Shown: positions 53,516-61,861, numbered from the stretch's first letter. The stretch: DNA of 64,000 nucleotides from Bradyrhizobium guangxiense (GCF_004114915.1 NZ_CP022219.1:3254501-3318500); one strand, 5' to 3'. Notes: a model not told the origin generated them from the sequence alone. Program-made: numbers and translations.

Positions 53516-53842
53516 ATGTCGCACACCCTAGCCGAAGCCCGGACTCCGGAACAGAGCGAAGAAGTGCCGCCGCCGTTCATGAGAGCGCTGGAGAGCGGCT
53601 GGACCGACTTCTGGACCCCTCCGAAGCCAGAAGGCAGCTACGCGGCGAATGTCGCATTGGGTGAATCGTACGCCGAGATGGCCGTAATGCACGCCCGGGC
53701 TCGAAACGACCCCCTGGTGCTGGAGCTGATTGTCAGCACGATCACGTCCAAGGCCGCCAGCGGAAAGCTCGCTATTGGGCCGATTGAGCTCGGTTTCTTT
53801 CACAAACTATCGTCGCTCGCTTACGTGGGGTCGTTGAATTGA
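53516..53842 (+). CDS. Hypothetical protein (108 residues)
   Basis: ATG 53516, MSHTLAEARTPEQSEEV.... Helical in the second half (AEMAVMHARARNDPLVLELI). Stop overlaps the TTG of the next gene (TTGA). Function unknown. Confidence 0.5.
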   Translation: MSHTLAEARTPEQSEEVPPPFMRALESGWTDFWTPPKPEGSYAANVALGESYAEMAVMHARARNDPLVLELIVSTITSKAASGKLAIGPIELGFFHKLSSLAYVGSLN

Positions 53843-54282
53843 CGGGCAAGAGTTCCAGCCAGCAGGGCCGTTCGACTAGGTTTAAACCCGGCCAAAGCGG
53901 AAACCCGGCAGGCAAGCCGCGCGGCACCCGCAACACGACTACCATCGCGCTAGAGGCGCTGCTCGATGGTCAGGCGAAGGCATTGACGCAAAAGGCCATC
54001 GATCTTGCACTGGCGGGCGACATTCCCGCCCTCCGCATCTGCCTCGATCGCATCATGCCGCCTCGGAAGGATCGGCCCGTGACCTTCGCGCTGCCGCCTA
54101 TCAACACGGCGCACGATGCGGCGAAGGTGTCTTCAGCGGTGCTGTCAGCAGTGGCCGCGGGCGAACTCACCCCTTCGGAGGCCGGAGAGATCAGTAAACT
54201 CATCGACACTTGGGTGAAGGCCTATGAGACCGCTGAACTGACGGAGCGGCTCGAGCGGCTGGAAAGGATGACCAGTCAATGA
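53839..54282 (+). CDS. DUF5681-family protein
   Basis: A 147-residue protein with an N-terminal KPGQSGNPAGKPRGTRN motif near residues 15-33, characteristic of DUF5681. A helical rest follows (DGQAKALTQKAIDLALAGD). The family is often found near phage packaging genes and may be a terminase-associated DNA-binding protein; that is an inference. Starts at TTG 53839, coupled to the previous gene. Confidence 0.7.
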   Translation: MTGKSSSQQGRSTRFKPGQSGNPAGKPRGTRNTTTIALEALLDGQAKALTQKAIDLALAGDIPALRICLDRIMPPRKDRPVTFALPPINTAHDAAKVSSAVLSAVAAGELTPSEAGEISKLIDTWVKAYETAELTERLERLERMTSQ

Positions 54283-54506
54283 TTGGACGAAATCTCAAAA
54301 CACGGGTCACCAAACTTGAAGATCGCCGAAAAGCTACGAACCGCCTGCCCTACGTCTATCACGTGAGTGAACCTGCAACGGCGGACGAATTGGCAGCTAT
54401 CGAGGCAGCCAAATCAGCCGGACATTGCTTCATGGTTGGCCCGTGGCCCTGCGCGACGGTCGAAGAGTGGATCGCGATCTACGGCCGGCCGGAGATCCTG
54501 CAATGA
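54279..54506 (+). CDS. Small hypothetical protein (75 residues)
   Basis: MIGRNLKTRVTKLEDRRKAT... then YVYHVSEPATADELAAIEAA. The N-terminal helix resembles that of the following two genes. Overlaps both neighbours by four bases, so translationally coupled. Confidence 0.5.
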   Translation: MIGRNLKTRVTKLEDRRKATNRLPYVYHVSEPATADELAAIEAAKSAGHCFMVGPWPCATVEEWIAIYGRPEILQ

Positions 54507-54889
54507 AAGCCCGCAATCTCGAATCCCGGATCATTAAGCTAGAAGGCCGCGCGAGGCACGCGGGCGAGATGCTGCTGATTTGGAGCAGATCAAATGAAAG
54601 AGCCGAGGCGGTTCTCGAAAAACATCGCCACCTCTTCGATCCGTTCGATCGTGTGGGTATCGCGCCCTGGCCCGCGGTCGACGAGCCGCCAGCACCTGCT
54701 TGGTATGGCAATTTCCCCATAGGAATCTCAGAACGAGAGTGGACCGCGCTCGGCAAGCTACTTCAAGAGGCCGCCGGACAAGCGACCGATCAACTTGAAT
54801 ACAAGCGATTGTCAGAATGGAGCGACGCCGACCTTTGGTATGAGTTGTTGAGAGTAGATCGGAGAGCCGGCCATGAGATCCGCCATTAG
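54503..54889 (+). CDS. Hypothetical protein (128 residues)
   Basis: MKARNLESRIIKLEGRARHA at the N-terminus repeats the NLxxRxxKLExR pattern of the preceding gene. The rest (PAPAWYGNFPIGISEREWTAL) has no named family. Confidence 0.5.
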   Translation: MKARNLESRIIKLEGRARHAGEMLLIWSRSNERAEAVLEKHRHLFDPFDRVGIAPWPAVDEPPAPAWYGNFPIGISEREWTALGKLLQEAAGQATDQLEYKRLSEWSDADLWYELLRVDRRAGHEIRH

Positions 54890-55082
54890 GCGCCGCCTCA
54901 TTGCGATCGAGCGCCAGCGAAAAGACAACCGCCGGCGAGTCCATATCCTCAAGGTCGCGAGCCAGGATGACGGATCACGCCAGATCGCTGTCATGCTGGC
55001 CTCGGGCGCCGCCGAGGCCGATGATGGATTTTTGTGCCTCTCAGGTCAGCAGTTGACAATAGCGACCGACGTCCGAGTCTAA
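54873..55082 (+). CDS. Small hypothetical protein (69 residues)
   Basis: MRSAIRRRLIAIERQRKDNR starts with another basic helix, then VHILKVASQDDGSRQIAVML. Overlaps the previous gene by 17 bases. Third in a row of small genes with related N-termini. Confidence 0.45.
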   Translation: MRSAIRRRLIAIERQRKDNRRRVHILKVASQDDGSRQIAVMLASGAAEADDGFLCLSGQQLTIATDVRV

Positions 55083-55111
55083 TGTCCAGCCCCACACGAC
55101 AGTGCTACTGG

Positions 55112-55834
55112 CTAGAGAACGGCACCGTCCGGCGGCGGAATATTGGGCCACCGCTCCGCGATGGACTGGCAGGCAGCCTTCATGTTCGCGAACATGCTCA
55201 CCGCGGCGCCCAACGCAGGGTAAGTCTCGCCGGTGTGGCAATCGATCGTGACGCAGAGCGCCTTTTCAGGCTCAGCCCCATCTTCGTCCGCGTGCTCACC
55301 AAGCATGCCGAGAATGGCCGCCGATTGCCATCCCGCGGTCGCCTCGCTGAGCCCTTTCCCCTTTGCGTACCGGAGCATCACTGCACCGCGCTTCAGCTTG
55401 TTGGTCTTGGTTTTGCGGCGCAGCAACAGGTCCGGCGAGAATCTGATATTGACGCCATTCACGGGGATCACCGGGAAACTTTTGCCCGGCAAAATCTCCG
55501 CCTCCGGCAATTCGACCTTCGCCAAAACAGAACTGAACTGCTTCACGTAGTCGGCGTTTGTCTCATTCGTCAACGCGTCAAAGTCGTCCGTGGCGATCTT
55601 GTTTCGGATCGATTCAGCTTTGTCCTTAAGGACTTGCGGGTCTGTCTCATGCTTGCGCAGAGCGCTTGCAACGGTGATCCGAGCCTCCCGGTGCTGGAGC
55701 AACCTGGCGATGGGCCGAAACTTGCAACCCTCAATGATCGAACGGCGCTTCCTCTCGGAAGCAGCCATGTAGTCGGCAAGATTCCGGACGTCAATTTCCG
55801 GTGCCTTGACCTCAACGTGAGTCTTTTTGGTCAC
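55112..55834 (-). CDS. Hypothetical protein (240 residues)
   Basis: MTKKTHVEVKAPEIDVRNLADY, helical N-terminus, then VNGVNIRFSPDLLLRRKTKTN and KRGAVMLRYAKGKGLSEATAGW, and a C-terminus LCVTIDCHTGETYPALGAAV. The Asp-Leu-Leu...Gly-Ala-Val-x-Leu layout is faintly like nuclease-like folds, but I would not assign one. It lies on the opposite strand from its neighbours. Confidence 0.55.
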   Translation of the reverse strand: MTKKTHVEVKAPEIDVRNLADYMAASERKRRSIIEGCKFRPIARLLQHREARITVASALRKHETDPQVLKDKAESIRNKIATDDFDALTNETNADYVKQFSSVLAKVELPEAEILPGKSFPVIPVNGVNIRFSPDLLLRRKTKTNKLKRGAVMLRYAKGKGLSEATAGWQSAAILGMLGEHADEDGAEPEKALCVTIDCHTGETYPALGAAVSMFANMKAACQSIAERWPNIPPPDGAVL

Positions 55835-55857
55835 GATCCCCTCCGTGGAGAATAAGC

Positions 55858-56085
55858 ATGTCGGATTTCTATTTCAGCGCAGACATCGGAAACGACACCA
55901 CCCTCTGCATCGCCCCGATAACTGATCGGCGGCTTGAGCTTTCCGGAGAGACCATCGACGACAAGAGCGGCTACTTTCTCTTCGAGACGAAAGGCGGTGC
56001 AGAACCCAGCGAGGTTCAGATTCTTGCCCGCGTCACCTCGGAAGAAGCGGCTCTGCGGCTCAAGCGAATGCTTTCGCTCGAATGA
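55858..56085 (+). CDS. Small hypothetical protein (75 residues)
   Basis: MSDFYFSADIGNDTTLCIAP..., beta-rich, ATG after GGAGAATAAGC. No named family. A terminator hairpin follows at 56115. Divergent from the 55112 gene. Confidence 0.5.
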   Translation: MSDFYFSADIGNDTTLCIAPITDRRLELSGETIDDKSGYFLFETKGGAEPSEVQILARVTSEEAALRLKRMLSLE

Positions 56086-56114
56086 TCCATTTCGCAATCA
56101 TTTGACTTGGTGGC

Positions 56115-56153
56115 TGGCCGCAACTTGGCAAGGAAGTTGCGGCCAAAATTTTT
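56115..56153 (+). terminator. Intrinsic terminator
   Basis: TGGCCGCAACTT (56115-56126) pairs with AAGTTGCGGCCA (56134-56145) around GGCAAGG, followed by AAATTTTT. It ends the small gene at 55858. Confidence 0.75.
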
Positions 56154-56222
56154 ACACCTAAAGCACGTTAAGAACGCGATTTTTCTATTGCATTCCAGCG
56201 AATCGATCAGCGCTCGCGCCGG

Positions 56223-58022
56223 CTATTTCGGTCCGCGCGGCCCGTTCGAGGAGTAGTCTTCATCTTCTGCCGGCCTGGGCTGGGGGTCGCCGTAGCGCGA
56301 CATGCCCAACGCGAGGATGGCTTCGGGGCCATACTGAACGAGGCGCGGGAAGCGCTTCACGGTAGCCAGCGCGGACGCCGCGACCGCCAGCCACTTGCGG
56401 GCAAGCTCATCCATCTTCGCATCCCAGCGGCCCTGACGTGCAGCCAGGTCGTCTTCGTAGATGCGCGCCTGATCCTGATGCGCCTTGTAAGCGTCAGCGG
56501 CGGCCTTCTGAGCCGTAACCGCCTCGTCATACTCCTTCTGCGCCTCAGCCATGCGCTGCTTGTGAACCTTAGCGCCGACCGTTGGCGCCCCCGGCACCCC
56601 CAGCATTCTGCTGATCTGGCTGCTTGCCTCCAACACAGCAACGTTGCACTTGCCGAGCTGGGACCTGAGCTCATCGCCTTCAGCGCGGATGCCTTCGAGC
56701 ATCATGCTGACAGCGGGGCGCTGATTGGCATATTTCGTAACGCGTCCGTCGAGCCAGCGGCGTGCCGCCAGCTCGACGTTGCGGAAAAACTTGGCGAATA
56801 CCGCCGCGGTACCAAAACAGAGCGCTTGGGCATCGGCCAGGAGCCGATCCAACGCGCCGGTTTCGGCATCTACGATGCCGAGAGCTTCGACAAAAAGCTG
56901 TTCAGCTCGGCCATCTCCGGGGCGTCCGGGTTCGCGGGATCCACCGGGTTGAGCTGCAGCATCAGGGACAAGCGCAGTCCCTTCTGCATCAACAGCACCC
57001 CGCGGTTGATCGAGTCCAACGTGCTCTGCAGCTTCTGCACCGCGTTCATCGACCGCGCGCGCATTTCCTCGTCCGTCATAGTTCTTCTCCACAATATTGA
57101 TGATGGAATGACGCGGTACGCCCGGGAGGCAGCGCGTCAACAGATTGACGAAGTCACTGTCATCGGGACCGTTGAAAACCGCCCACGCGGGCGACTTTCC
57201 ACGATTAGTGACGCGCAGCTCGAGGCCGATATCGGCGAGCTTCGCGGTAAAGGTCGGATGATCATCGGAGGCGTAAAAGGCCTGCTTTACGGCTTTGCTG
57301 ATCGCGCGCAAATCGATCCCAGCAGCACGTGCCGGCTGTTCGATCTCCAAGGGAGCAGTGCGACCTTCGGGCTGTGCGTACGGAGCGTGCGCCGCCTCGA
57401 TCTTGTCGGCAACGTCGTGCTTACCCTCGCTGCGGAGTTGAGCGATGACCGCAGGCGTGAAACGCCCCTTAAGAATATGCGGACCATCCCAGCCGCGTGC
57501 CTCGGCTTCCCGCGAAACGCGCTCGCACTTGGCGTGGCTCATCCGCCATCCGGGGCTCACCTTACCCGTAATGGGATCTACGTATGACACGCAAATATGC
57601 CAGTGACGCAGGCTCCCCCCGTTTTTCCGGTCTTCGGGACGCTTAACGTGTTCAAAAACGACGCAGCGGAGCTGTGCGAAGCCGAACACCATCGCTATCA
57701 GGGGTAGCAGGAAGGTGAAGAAATCAGCGCGGGACATGTCCCAGTTCGGCGCCACGATGAACTGCATCATCGAATACTTTTTGCCGCCTCCGCGCGCCTG
57801 ATTGACCATATCGATCAGATCACGCGGGCTGCCCTGGATGCATTCTGCGATCTCGTTGTCGTCGGCATTCAGGAGGTGCTGCACGGCATGGTTGGCGCCG
57901 CTCACAGTCGCGGCCAGCCGATTGGAGATGATCATGGGCAGTGCGGTCGTAGATATGAACGCGGACGTGTCATAGCAATCCTCGATGAGGTCGCGTTCCG
58001 TCATGCGGGCGTGCACGAACAT
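56223..58022 (-). CDS. Relaxase/mobilization nuclease-like protein
   Basis: A 599-residue protein. The N-terminal third has ATVSGANHAVQHLLNADDNE, YSMMQFIVAPNWDMSRAD, FEHVKRPEDRK and RHWHICVSYVDPITGKV. The last is a histidine-rich motif like the metal-binding third motif of MOBP-type relaxases. EAEARGW follows. The C-terminal part is helical (RMAEAQKEYDEAVTAQKAA). Such enzymes nick at oriT and lead transfer. The gene lies directly after a MobC-like gene on the same strand, and the integrase is upstream. Assignment is by motif; a start at 58004 is also possible. Confidence 0.65.
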   Translation of the reverse strand: MFVHARMTERDLIEDCYDTSAFISTTALPMIISNRLAATVSGANHAVQHLLNADDNEIAECIQGSPRDLIDMVNQARGGGKKYSMMQFIVAPNWDMSRADFFTFLLPLIAMVFGFAQLRCVVFEHVKRPEDRKNGGSLRHWHICVSYVDPITGKVSPGWRMSHAKCERVSREAEARGWDGPHILKGRFTPAVIAQLRSEGKHDVADKIEAAHAPYAQPEGRTAPLEIEQPARAAGIDLRAISKAVKQAFYASDDHPTFTAKLADIGLELRVTNRGKSPAWAVFNGPDDSDFVNLLTRCLPGVPRHSIINIVEKNYDGRGNARAVDERGAEAAEHVGLDQPRGAVDAEGTALVPDAAAQPGGSREPGRPGDGRAEQLFVEALGIVDAETGALDRLLADAQALCFGTAAVFAKFFRNVELAARRWLDGRVTKYANQRPAVSMMLEGIRAEGDELRSQLGKCNVAVLEASSQISRMLGVPGAPTVGAKVHKQRMAEAQKEYDEAVTAQKAAADAYKAHQDQARIYEDDLAARQGRWDAKMDELARKWLAVAASALATVKRFPRLVQYGPEAILALGMSRYGDPQPRPAEDEDYSSNGPRGPK

Positions 58023-58388
58023 CTACATGGACTCCAGGAGATCGTTGATGATGTCCAGCGCGTCCTCGATGCGGAGGTTCTTCATGTCCGCCGTGCGCAC
58101 GTGCGTCGCGAGGTTGAGGGCCGAGCGCACCTTGAGCAACTCATCCTTCAGGGCCGTGCCGAACAGGATGTCCGCGGCAGCCGCACCTGCGGCCAAGCGG
58201 ATGTATTCGGAGAGCGTCATGCCGTTCTTGCGGGCACGGCGATGCCAAGCAGCAACTTGGCGCGGATCAGCGCGCAAGCGGATCAGTTCGGACTTGATCA
58301 TTACTTGCTTGTTAGCTGAGGGGGGGGTCGGGGGTGTTCTTGCACCGCCCGGCTGTTGGCGTGTGGCCCTTGTGGTCACAAACGCCAT
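58023..58388 (-). CDS. MobC-like relaxosome accessory protein
   Basis: 121 residues from ATG 58388, or 92 from ATG 58301 (MIKSELIRLRADPRQVAAWH). The segment VAAWHRRARKNGMTLSEYIRLAA is typical of MobC/ribbon-helix-helix-type relaxosome proteins. It is immediately before the relaxase-like gene, ending one base from its start. The longer start has a GAGGAC ribosome-like site; the shorter one begins at the conserved part. Confidence 0.6.
   Translation of the reverse strand: MAFVTTRATRQQPGGARTPPTPPSANKQVMIKSELIRLRADPRQVAAWHRRARKNGMTLSEYIRLAAGAAAADILFGTALKDELLKVRSALNLATHVRTADMKNLRIEDALDIINDLLESM
58356..58388. other. Candidate oriT inverted repeat
   Basis: TTGGCGTGTG (58356-58365) and CACAAACGCCA (58377-58387) form an imperfect inverted repeat at the 5' end of the MobC-like gene, where oriT usually lies in mob modules. 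Not proven; the segment also falls in the alternative N-terminus of MobC. The stretch 58389-58659 holds no gene I can support. Confidence 0.3.
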
Positions 58389-58659
58389 GCCTTGATGTCC
58401 TCAACTTCTCCTTTCTGTAGCCTCATGCTGGCTCAGGTCGGAGTTTCACGAAACAGCTTTGAAAGCGGGGAATTTTGCGATTTTCGAAGGCTCGCTGCAC
58501 AAGGGTTTGTCAACAAGGTTTGCGCGTCACTCATCGAAATTCCAGACGAAGTTGCGACGTGATCGCCACGCAGCGCGCAGAGAGTTTGATGACACAACAA
58601 TCACTTACGACCAACGCATGATCGATATGATGGCAACTTGTACCAGTTGGTCCGTGTAG

Positions 58660-59688
58660 CTACAGCCCGACCATTCCGGCGGCGTTCTTGCGCAGCAGCT
58701 CCGCGTCCTGGATGTAGCCGCTCGTCGTCTCATATTTTTTGTGCCGTAGCTGGCGCTGTATCAAGTGGCCTGCGACTTCGTGCACCGCTGCCGATGTGGC
58801 GAGGCCGCTGCGCAACGAGTGGCCGGCGAAGCGCCTTGCTGTGGCGGCTGCCTCGGATTTGGCCGCACCGTTAGCGATTTCTCCGGCCACGATGGCGCGC
58901 TTGATGACGAGCGCCACAGAATGATCGCAGAGAGCGTCACCGCCGAGGGTTCCATGGCGGTTGATTGAGCGAAACGCCGGGCCTTCCGTGATCCCAGCCG
59001 CTTGCAGCCAAGCCCGGTAAGCCCGCACAGGGCAAGTGCTTGGGTTCGAGCCGAATGGGATACCGATCCTCTGCCCCGCGCCTTCCTGATCCCCTTTCGA
59101 TCGGGCGAGGTGAACAGTCAGGCCGTCGGCACCTTCCTCGATCCAGTTTGCGCCATCACGCGGCGAAACTTCCACCGCAGCCAGTTCGGTCCGCCGCATC
59201 GCTCCAGCAAATCCGACCAGTAGCAGCGCACGGTCCCGGATGCCGGTCAAGCTGTCCGGCATCGCATTGACGGCATTCCGCAGCGCAGGCGTGAGAAACG
59301 CGGCCTTTTTTACTGGCGGCCGGCCGTGGGTGCGCCTGACGCCAGCCCATACTTTACGGAATGCGCCGCCGCTGAGATCCAGGTGATGGCCTGCCTGCTT
59401 GTGCATGTCCTGGATGGCGCTGATACGACGTCTCTGCGTCGTCACCGCTACCTTGCCGGCGGTATCGATGATCCACGCCGTGACCGTCGCGGGCGATGCC
59501 GGGAGGGCTTCCACCTGCTGCACCCGGCACCAGTCCGTGAATACCAGCCAGTCGGAGGCGTAGGCTTTCCTGGTGTTGTCGCTCTGGCTGGCCTCGGCAT
59601 AGGAGGCCGCCTTCTGAGCAATCTCGGAGGGATTGACCAGTGTTCCGGTCGGGGTGACAGGAACGGGAAGCTGGTGACCGTCGGTCAT
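58660..59688 (-). CDS. Tyrosine recombinase/integrase
   Basis: A 342-residue phage-integrase-family recombinase. The N-terminal SAM-like domain (residues about 20-110: NTRKAYASDWLVFTDWC) precedes a catalytic domain with an arginine in GAMRRTELAAVEVS, then His290-x-x-Arg293 (GHSLRSG), His316 (RHKKYET) and Tyr325 (SGYIQDAEL). The C-terminal tail is short. It belongs to XerC/D-like integrases of mobile elements. Placed some 19 kb from tRNA-Lys and beside the mobilization module, so its att site is not obvious in this window. Confidence 0.88.
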   Translation of the reverse strand: MTDGHQLPVPVTPTGTLVNPSEIAQKAASYAEASQSDNTRKAYASDWLVFTDWCRVQQVEALPASPATVTAWIIDTAGKVAVTTQRRRISAIQDMHKQAGHHLDLSGGAFRKVWAGVRRTHGRPPVKKAAFLTPALRNAVNAMPDSLTGIRDRALLLVGFAGAMRRTELAAVEVSPRDGANWIEEGADGLTVHLARSKGDQEGAGQRIGIPFGSNPSTCPVRAYRAWLQAAGITEGPAFRSINRHGTLGGDALCDHSVALVIKRAIVAGEIANGAAKSEAAATARRFAGHSLRSGLATSAAVHEVAGHLIQRQLRHKKYETTSGYIQDAELLRKNAAGMVGL

Positions 59689-59747
59689 GACCTAGCTTTC
59701 AATAAATACCATTATCGTAAGCTTGAAAAATAGACGAATCAGAGAAT

Positions 59748-59777
59748 GGGTGCAAGGGTGCATTTACCCACGCACCC
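59748..59777. promoter_or_regulatory. Candidate operator between integrase and RHH gene
   Basis: GGGTGC at 59748-59753 and again at 59756-59761, with the inverted GCACCC at 59772-59777, form a 30-base palindrome-like site in the gap between the leftward integrase and the rightward ribbon-helix-helix gene. Suggests autoregulation by the RHH protein; not shown. Confidence 0.45.
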
Positions 59778-59821
59778 GTTTCGTGCTTTACTGAGCCGGC
59801 TGGTCCGGCATGGGGCCATCC

Positions 59822-60040
59822 ATGGCGAAAAAGACCAACGCGAAATCGAGCGGCAAGAGCAGCAGCGGCATGAAGTACGTTCAGACCCGCCTCACCCAGG
59901 ATTCATGGCGCGACCTTCAGACGTTGCGCATCGAAAAAGGCGAGTCGCTGCAAAGCCTTATCGTTGAGGCTCTGAACGATCTCATGGCCAAGAACGGAAA
60001 GAAGCGCAGTATCGTCGGCGCCAACGACGACGAGGCCTAA
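59822..60040 (+). CDS. Ribbon-helix-helix type DNA-binding protein
   Basis: A 72-residue protein from ATG 59822 (MAKKTNAKSSGKSSSGMK). A Lys/Ser-rich arm, then KYVQTRLTQDSWRDLQTLRIEKGESLQSLIVEALNDLM, a strand-helix-helix arrangement like ParG or CopG-type regulators. It faces the operator-like repeats upstream. It could control integrase or replication genes. Confidence 0.65.
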   Translation: MAKKTNAKSSGKSSSGMKYVQTRLTQDSWRDLQTLRIEKGESLQSLIVEALNDLMAKNGKKRSIVGANDDEA

Positions 60041-60130
60041 CAGTTCGGTACGGCTAGGGTAGCTCCCGAAAAGCTGGTCCGCACCAGCCTGCCGTACCGT
60101 CACCTTGCGGATGCACCGTGCGGAGGTGCC

Positions 60131-61027
60131 ATGGCTGACGAAGACGACCTTCCGGAAGGATGGCAGGAAGCCGCGCGAGTTCGCCGGCTCTTGCGTGAAG
60201 CCGAACCAAATGGTGGCGACGTCACAGACGACGCCACCGAGATTTTCTCGACGTTGACCCATAAGATTGAAGAGCAGCCAGGCGTGCCGGGGACGCCTCT
60301 GGCAAAGACTGTTGTCGAAAGCCGCGGGATCCGTAGATCGCGTCGGCGTGTTTGGTCATCACCGCCCGAAAAGACGCTGGAAGACCTTTACGCCGAGTGG
60401 GGCCCGGATGATACGGCCGCTACCTTGTTCATGGCGGCCAACCGGCACCTGCGAGCCAAGGGCGAGTGGGACTTTTTCAAGATCATCGGCGAGGCTGATA
60501 ACCGCGCCAATCGTCAAGGCCGCGATGTTGCCGAACCTGAAGAAGCAACGACGTATTTTGAAGCCGTGGCCGACGACGTCGAGGCCCGCACTGGCTCCCT
60601 TTCGATCGAGACTGCAGCCACCCGGTTCATCCAGGCTCGCGATAGGCTCTTCATGTTGCTGAGCGAGACACCAGAAATGCAGGCAGCGGCGAATGCCTAC
60701 GCCGACGCGTGGCACTGGTTACATCTAGAATGGAGCGGCGAGCACGAAAGCGCGGCGGCAGGTCTGTCGGCCGAAAAAGGACTCGAAGGTCTGCGCTCCG
60801 GCCCACAGATTTCAAAGCAACGAGGCGAAGCACGGAAGGATGTCGTCCGCCGCGAGTACGATAAACTTAGGAAGAAGGAAGGAGCAGCGCCGAAGATGAA
60901 GAGCTCGAAGCACGTCGCTGGCGTGCTTCTCCCTCTCGTTAATGCGGCTCTCGATCAGCATGGTCTCGGGCAGTACACCGAGGCAACTCTCGAGCGATAT
61001 CTGAGAGACATCATCAAGGCTGGATAG
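60131..61027 (+). CDS. Hypothetical protein (298 residues)
   Basis: MADEDDLPEGWQEAARVRR... Acidic and helical throughout (TAATLFMAANRHLRAKGEWDFF, QAAANAYADAWHWLHLEW). The C-terminus has a basic stretch (KDVVRREYDKLRKKEG) and LERYLRDIIKAG. No domain recognised. It is the last gene before the TTGGCCAA repeats. Confidence 0.55.
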   Translation: MADEDDLPEGWQEAARVRRLLREAEPNGGDVTDDATEIFSTLTHKIEEQPGVPGTPLAKTVVESRGIRRSRRRVWSSPPEKTLEDLYAEWGPDDTAATLFMAANRHLRAKGEWDFFKIIGEADNRANRQGRDVAEPEEATTYFEAVADDVEARTGSLSIETAATRFIQARDRLFMLLSETPEMQAAANAYADAWHWLHLEWSGEHESAAAGLSAEKGLEGLRSGPQISKQRGEARKDVVRREYDKLRKKEGAAPKMKSSKHVAGVLLPLVNAALDQHGLGQYTEATLERYLRDIIKAG

Positions 61028-61028
61028 C

Positions 61029-61075
61029 TTGGCCAAGTTTTCCGACGTGACGGGATAAGTTGGCCAAGTCTTCCG
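61029..61075. repeat. Two TTGGCCAAGT palindromic direct repeats (iteron or operator-like)
   Basis: TTGGCCAAGTTTTCCG (61029-61044) and TTGGCCAAGTCTTCCG (61060-61075) are 31 bases apart (three helical turns), each centred on a TTGGCCAA palindrome. A shorter ATCGGCCAGAAA occurs near 61090. They sit directly ahead of the replication operon and could bind its regulator or initiator. Confidence 0.55.
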
Positions 61076-61158
61076 GCGGATTCTTTGCGAAATCGGCCAG
61101 AAACCCAGATTTTCACTCTCGTAAACCGGCCTTGACCGGACTTAACCGAGGGTGACCG

Positions 61159-61401
61159 ATGACCACCGTTCGTTTTCTCAATCGCTCCGACGCAGCGCTC
61201 TATCTGCGTGACAAGCATGGCCTCAAGCGCTCGCCGAAGACGCTGGCCAAGCTGGGCAGCCAGGGCACGGGCCCCGCGTTCCACAAGGCGGGCCGTGACG
61301 TCCTCTACTCGCCGACCGACCTCGACGCCTGGGCCTTGAAGATCATCGGCGCCGGCGCTTTCTCGGCGATCGAGCACAAGCTGGCGGCGATCGCTGCGTG
61401 A
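61159..61401 (+). CDS. AlpA/excisionase-like small DNA-binding protein
   Basis: An 80-residue MerR-type winged helix, RFLNRSDAALYLRDKHGL and LAKLGSQGTGPAFHKAGRDV, then YSPTDLDAWALK. This is the pattern of AlpA or excisionase-like regulators often encoded next to element replication genes. ATG 61159. Its stop overlaps the next gene as GTGA. Confidence 0.7.
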   Translation: MTTVRFLNRSDAALYLRDKHGLKRSPKTLAKLGSQGTGPAFHKAGRDVLYSPTDLDAWALKIIGAGAFSAIEHKLAAIAA

Positions 61402-61598
61402 GGACCGCTGATGCACGAAGCCCGCGCACTGTTGCAGCCAGTACGCGGGCGGGTCGCAAAGTTCTCGTTACCAAGTTCGACGACGATACCGAAGCGCTGG
61501 CGCTCCGGCAAGCGATGCTGCTGCGTCGCCACTATCCGATGTCGCTCGACATGGCGCTGACCGTCGCTCGGATGGCCTACACGCGGAGGCACTCATGA
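61398..61598 (+). CDS. Small hypothetical protein (66 residues)
   Basis: GTG 61398, overlapping the previous stop, reads MRTADARSPRTVAAS..., then KFDDDTEALALRQAMLLRRHYPM. Stop overlaps the next ATG as ATGA. Function unknown; retained because of the tight coupling. Confidence 0.4.
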   Translation: MRTADARSPRTVAASTRAGRKVLVTKFDDDTEALALRQAMLLRRHYPMSLDMALTVARMAYTRRHS

Positions 61599-61861
61599 CC
61601 CCCGCAACCGAGTATCCCTTGAACAGGCATGAACTGTTCCGGGCCGAGATCACCGAGCGCGCTGCTGGTGTGCAGGTCGTGAGCATCGGCCGCTGGAAGG
61701 TGGCGGCGGACGGAACCCGCCGCCGTGCCGGTCCGGCGCTCGAGGTCGGATGCCACCGGCTCGCCGGTCTCGTCCGCCTTGTCGCCGATTTGCAGCGCCT
61801 CGTCGAGGAGCATCAGAAAGAGATCGACGACGCGTCGGCCGCGCGGAGGGCGTCGGCATGA
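61595..61861 (+). CDS. Hypothetical protein (88 residues)
   Basis: MTPATEYPLNRHELFRAEIT... and VSIGRWKVAADGTRRRAG, then a coiled C-terminal helix LVADLQRLVEEHQKEIDDA. Coupled to both neighbours. No family named. Confidence 0.5.
   Translation: MTPATEYPLNRHELFRAEITERAAGVQVVSIGRWKVAADGTRRRAGPALEVGCHRLAGLVRLVADLQRLVEEHQKEIDDASAARRASA

Noticed and set aside
59025..59055. TTCGAGCC resembling a tRNA T-arm near the integrase
   Set aside because: Only a few bases match; no acceptor or anticodon arm can be formed, so it is not an attachment-site copy or tRNA fragment.
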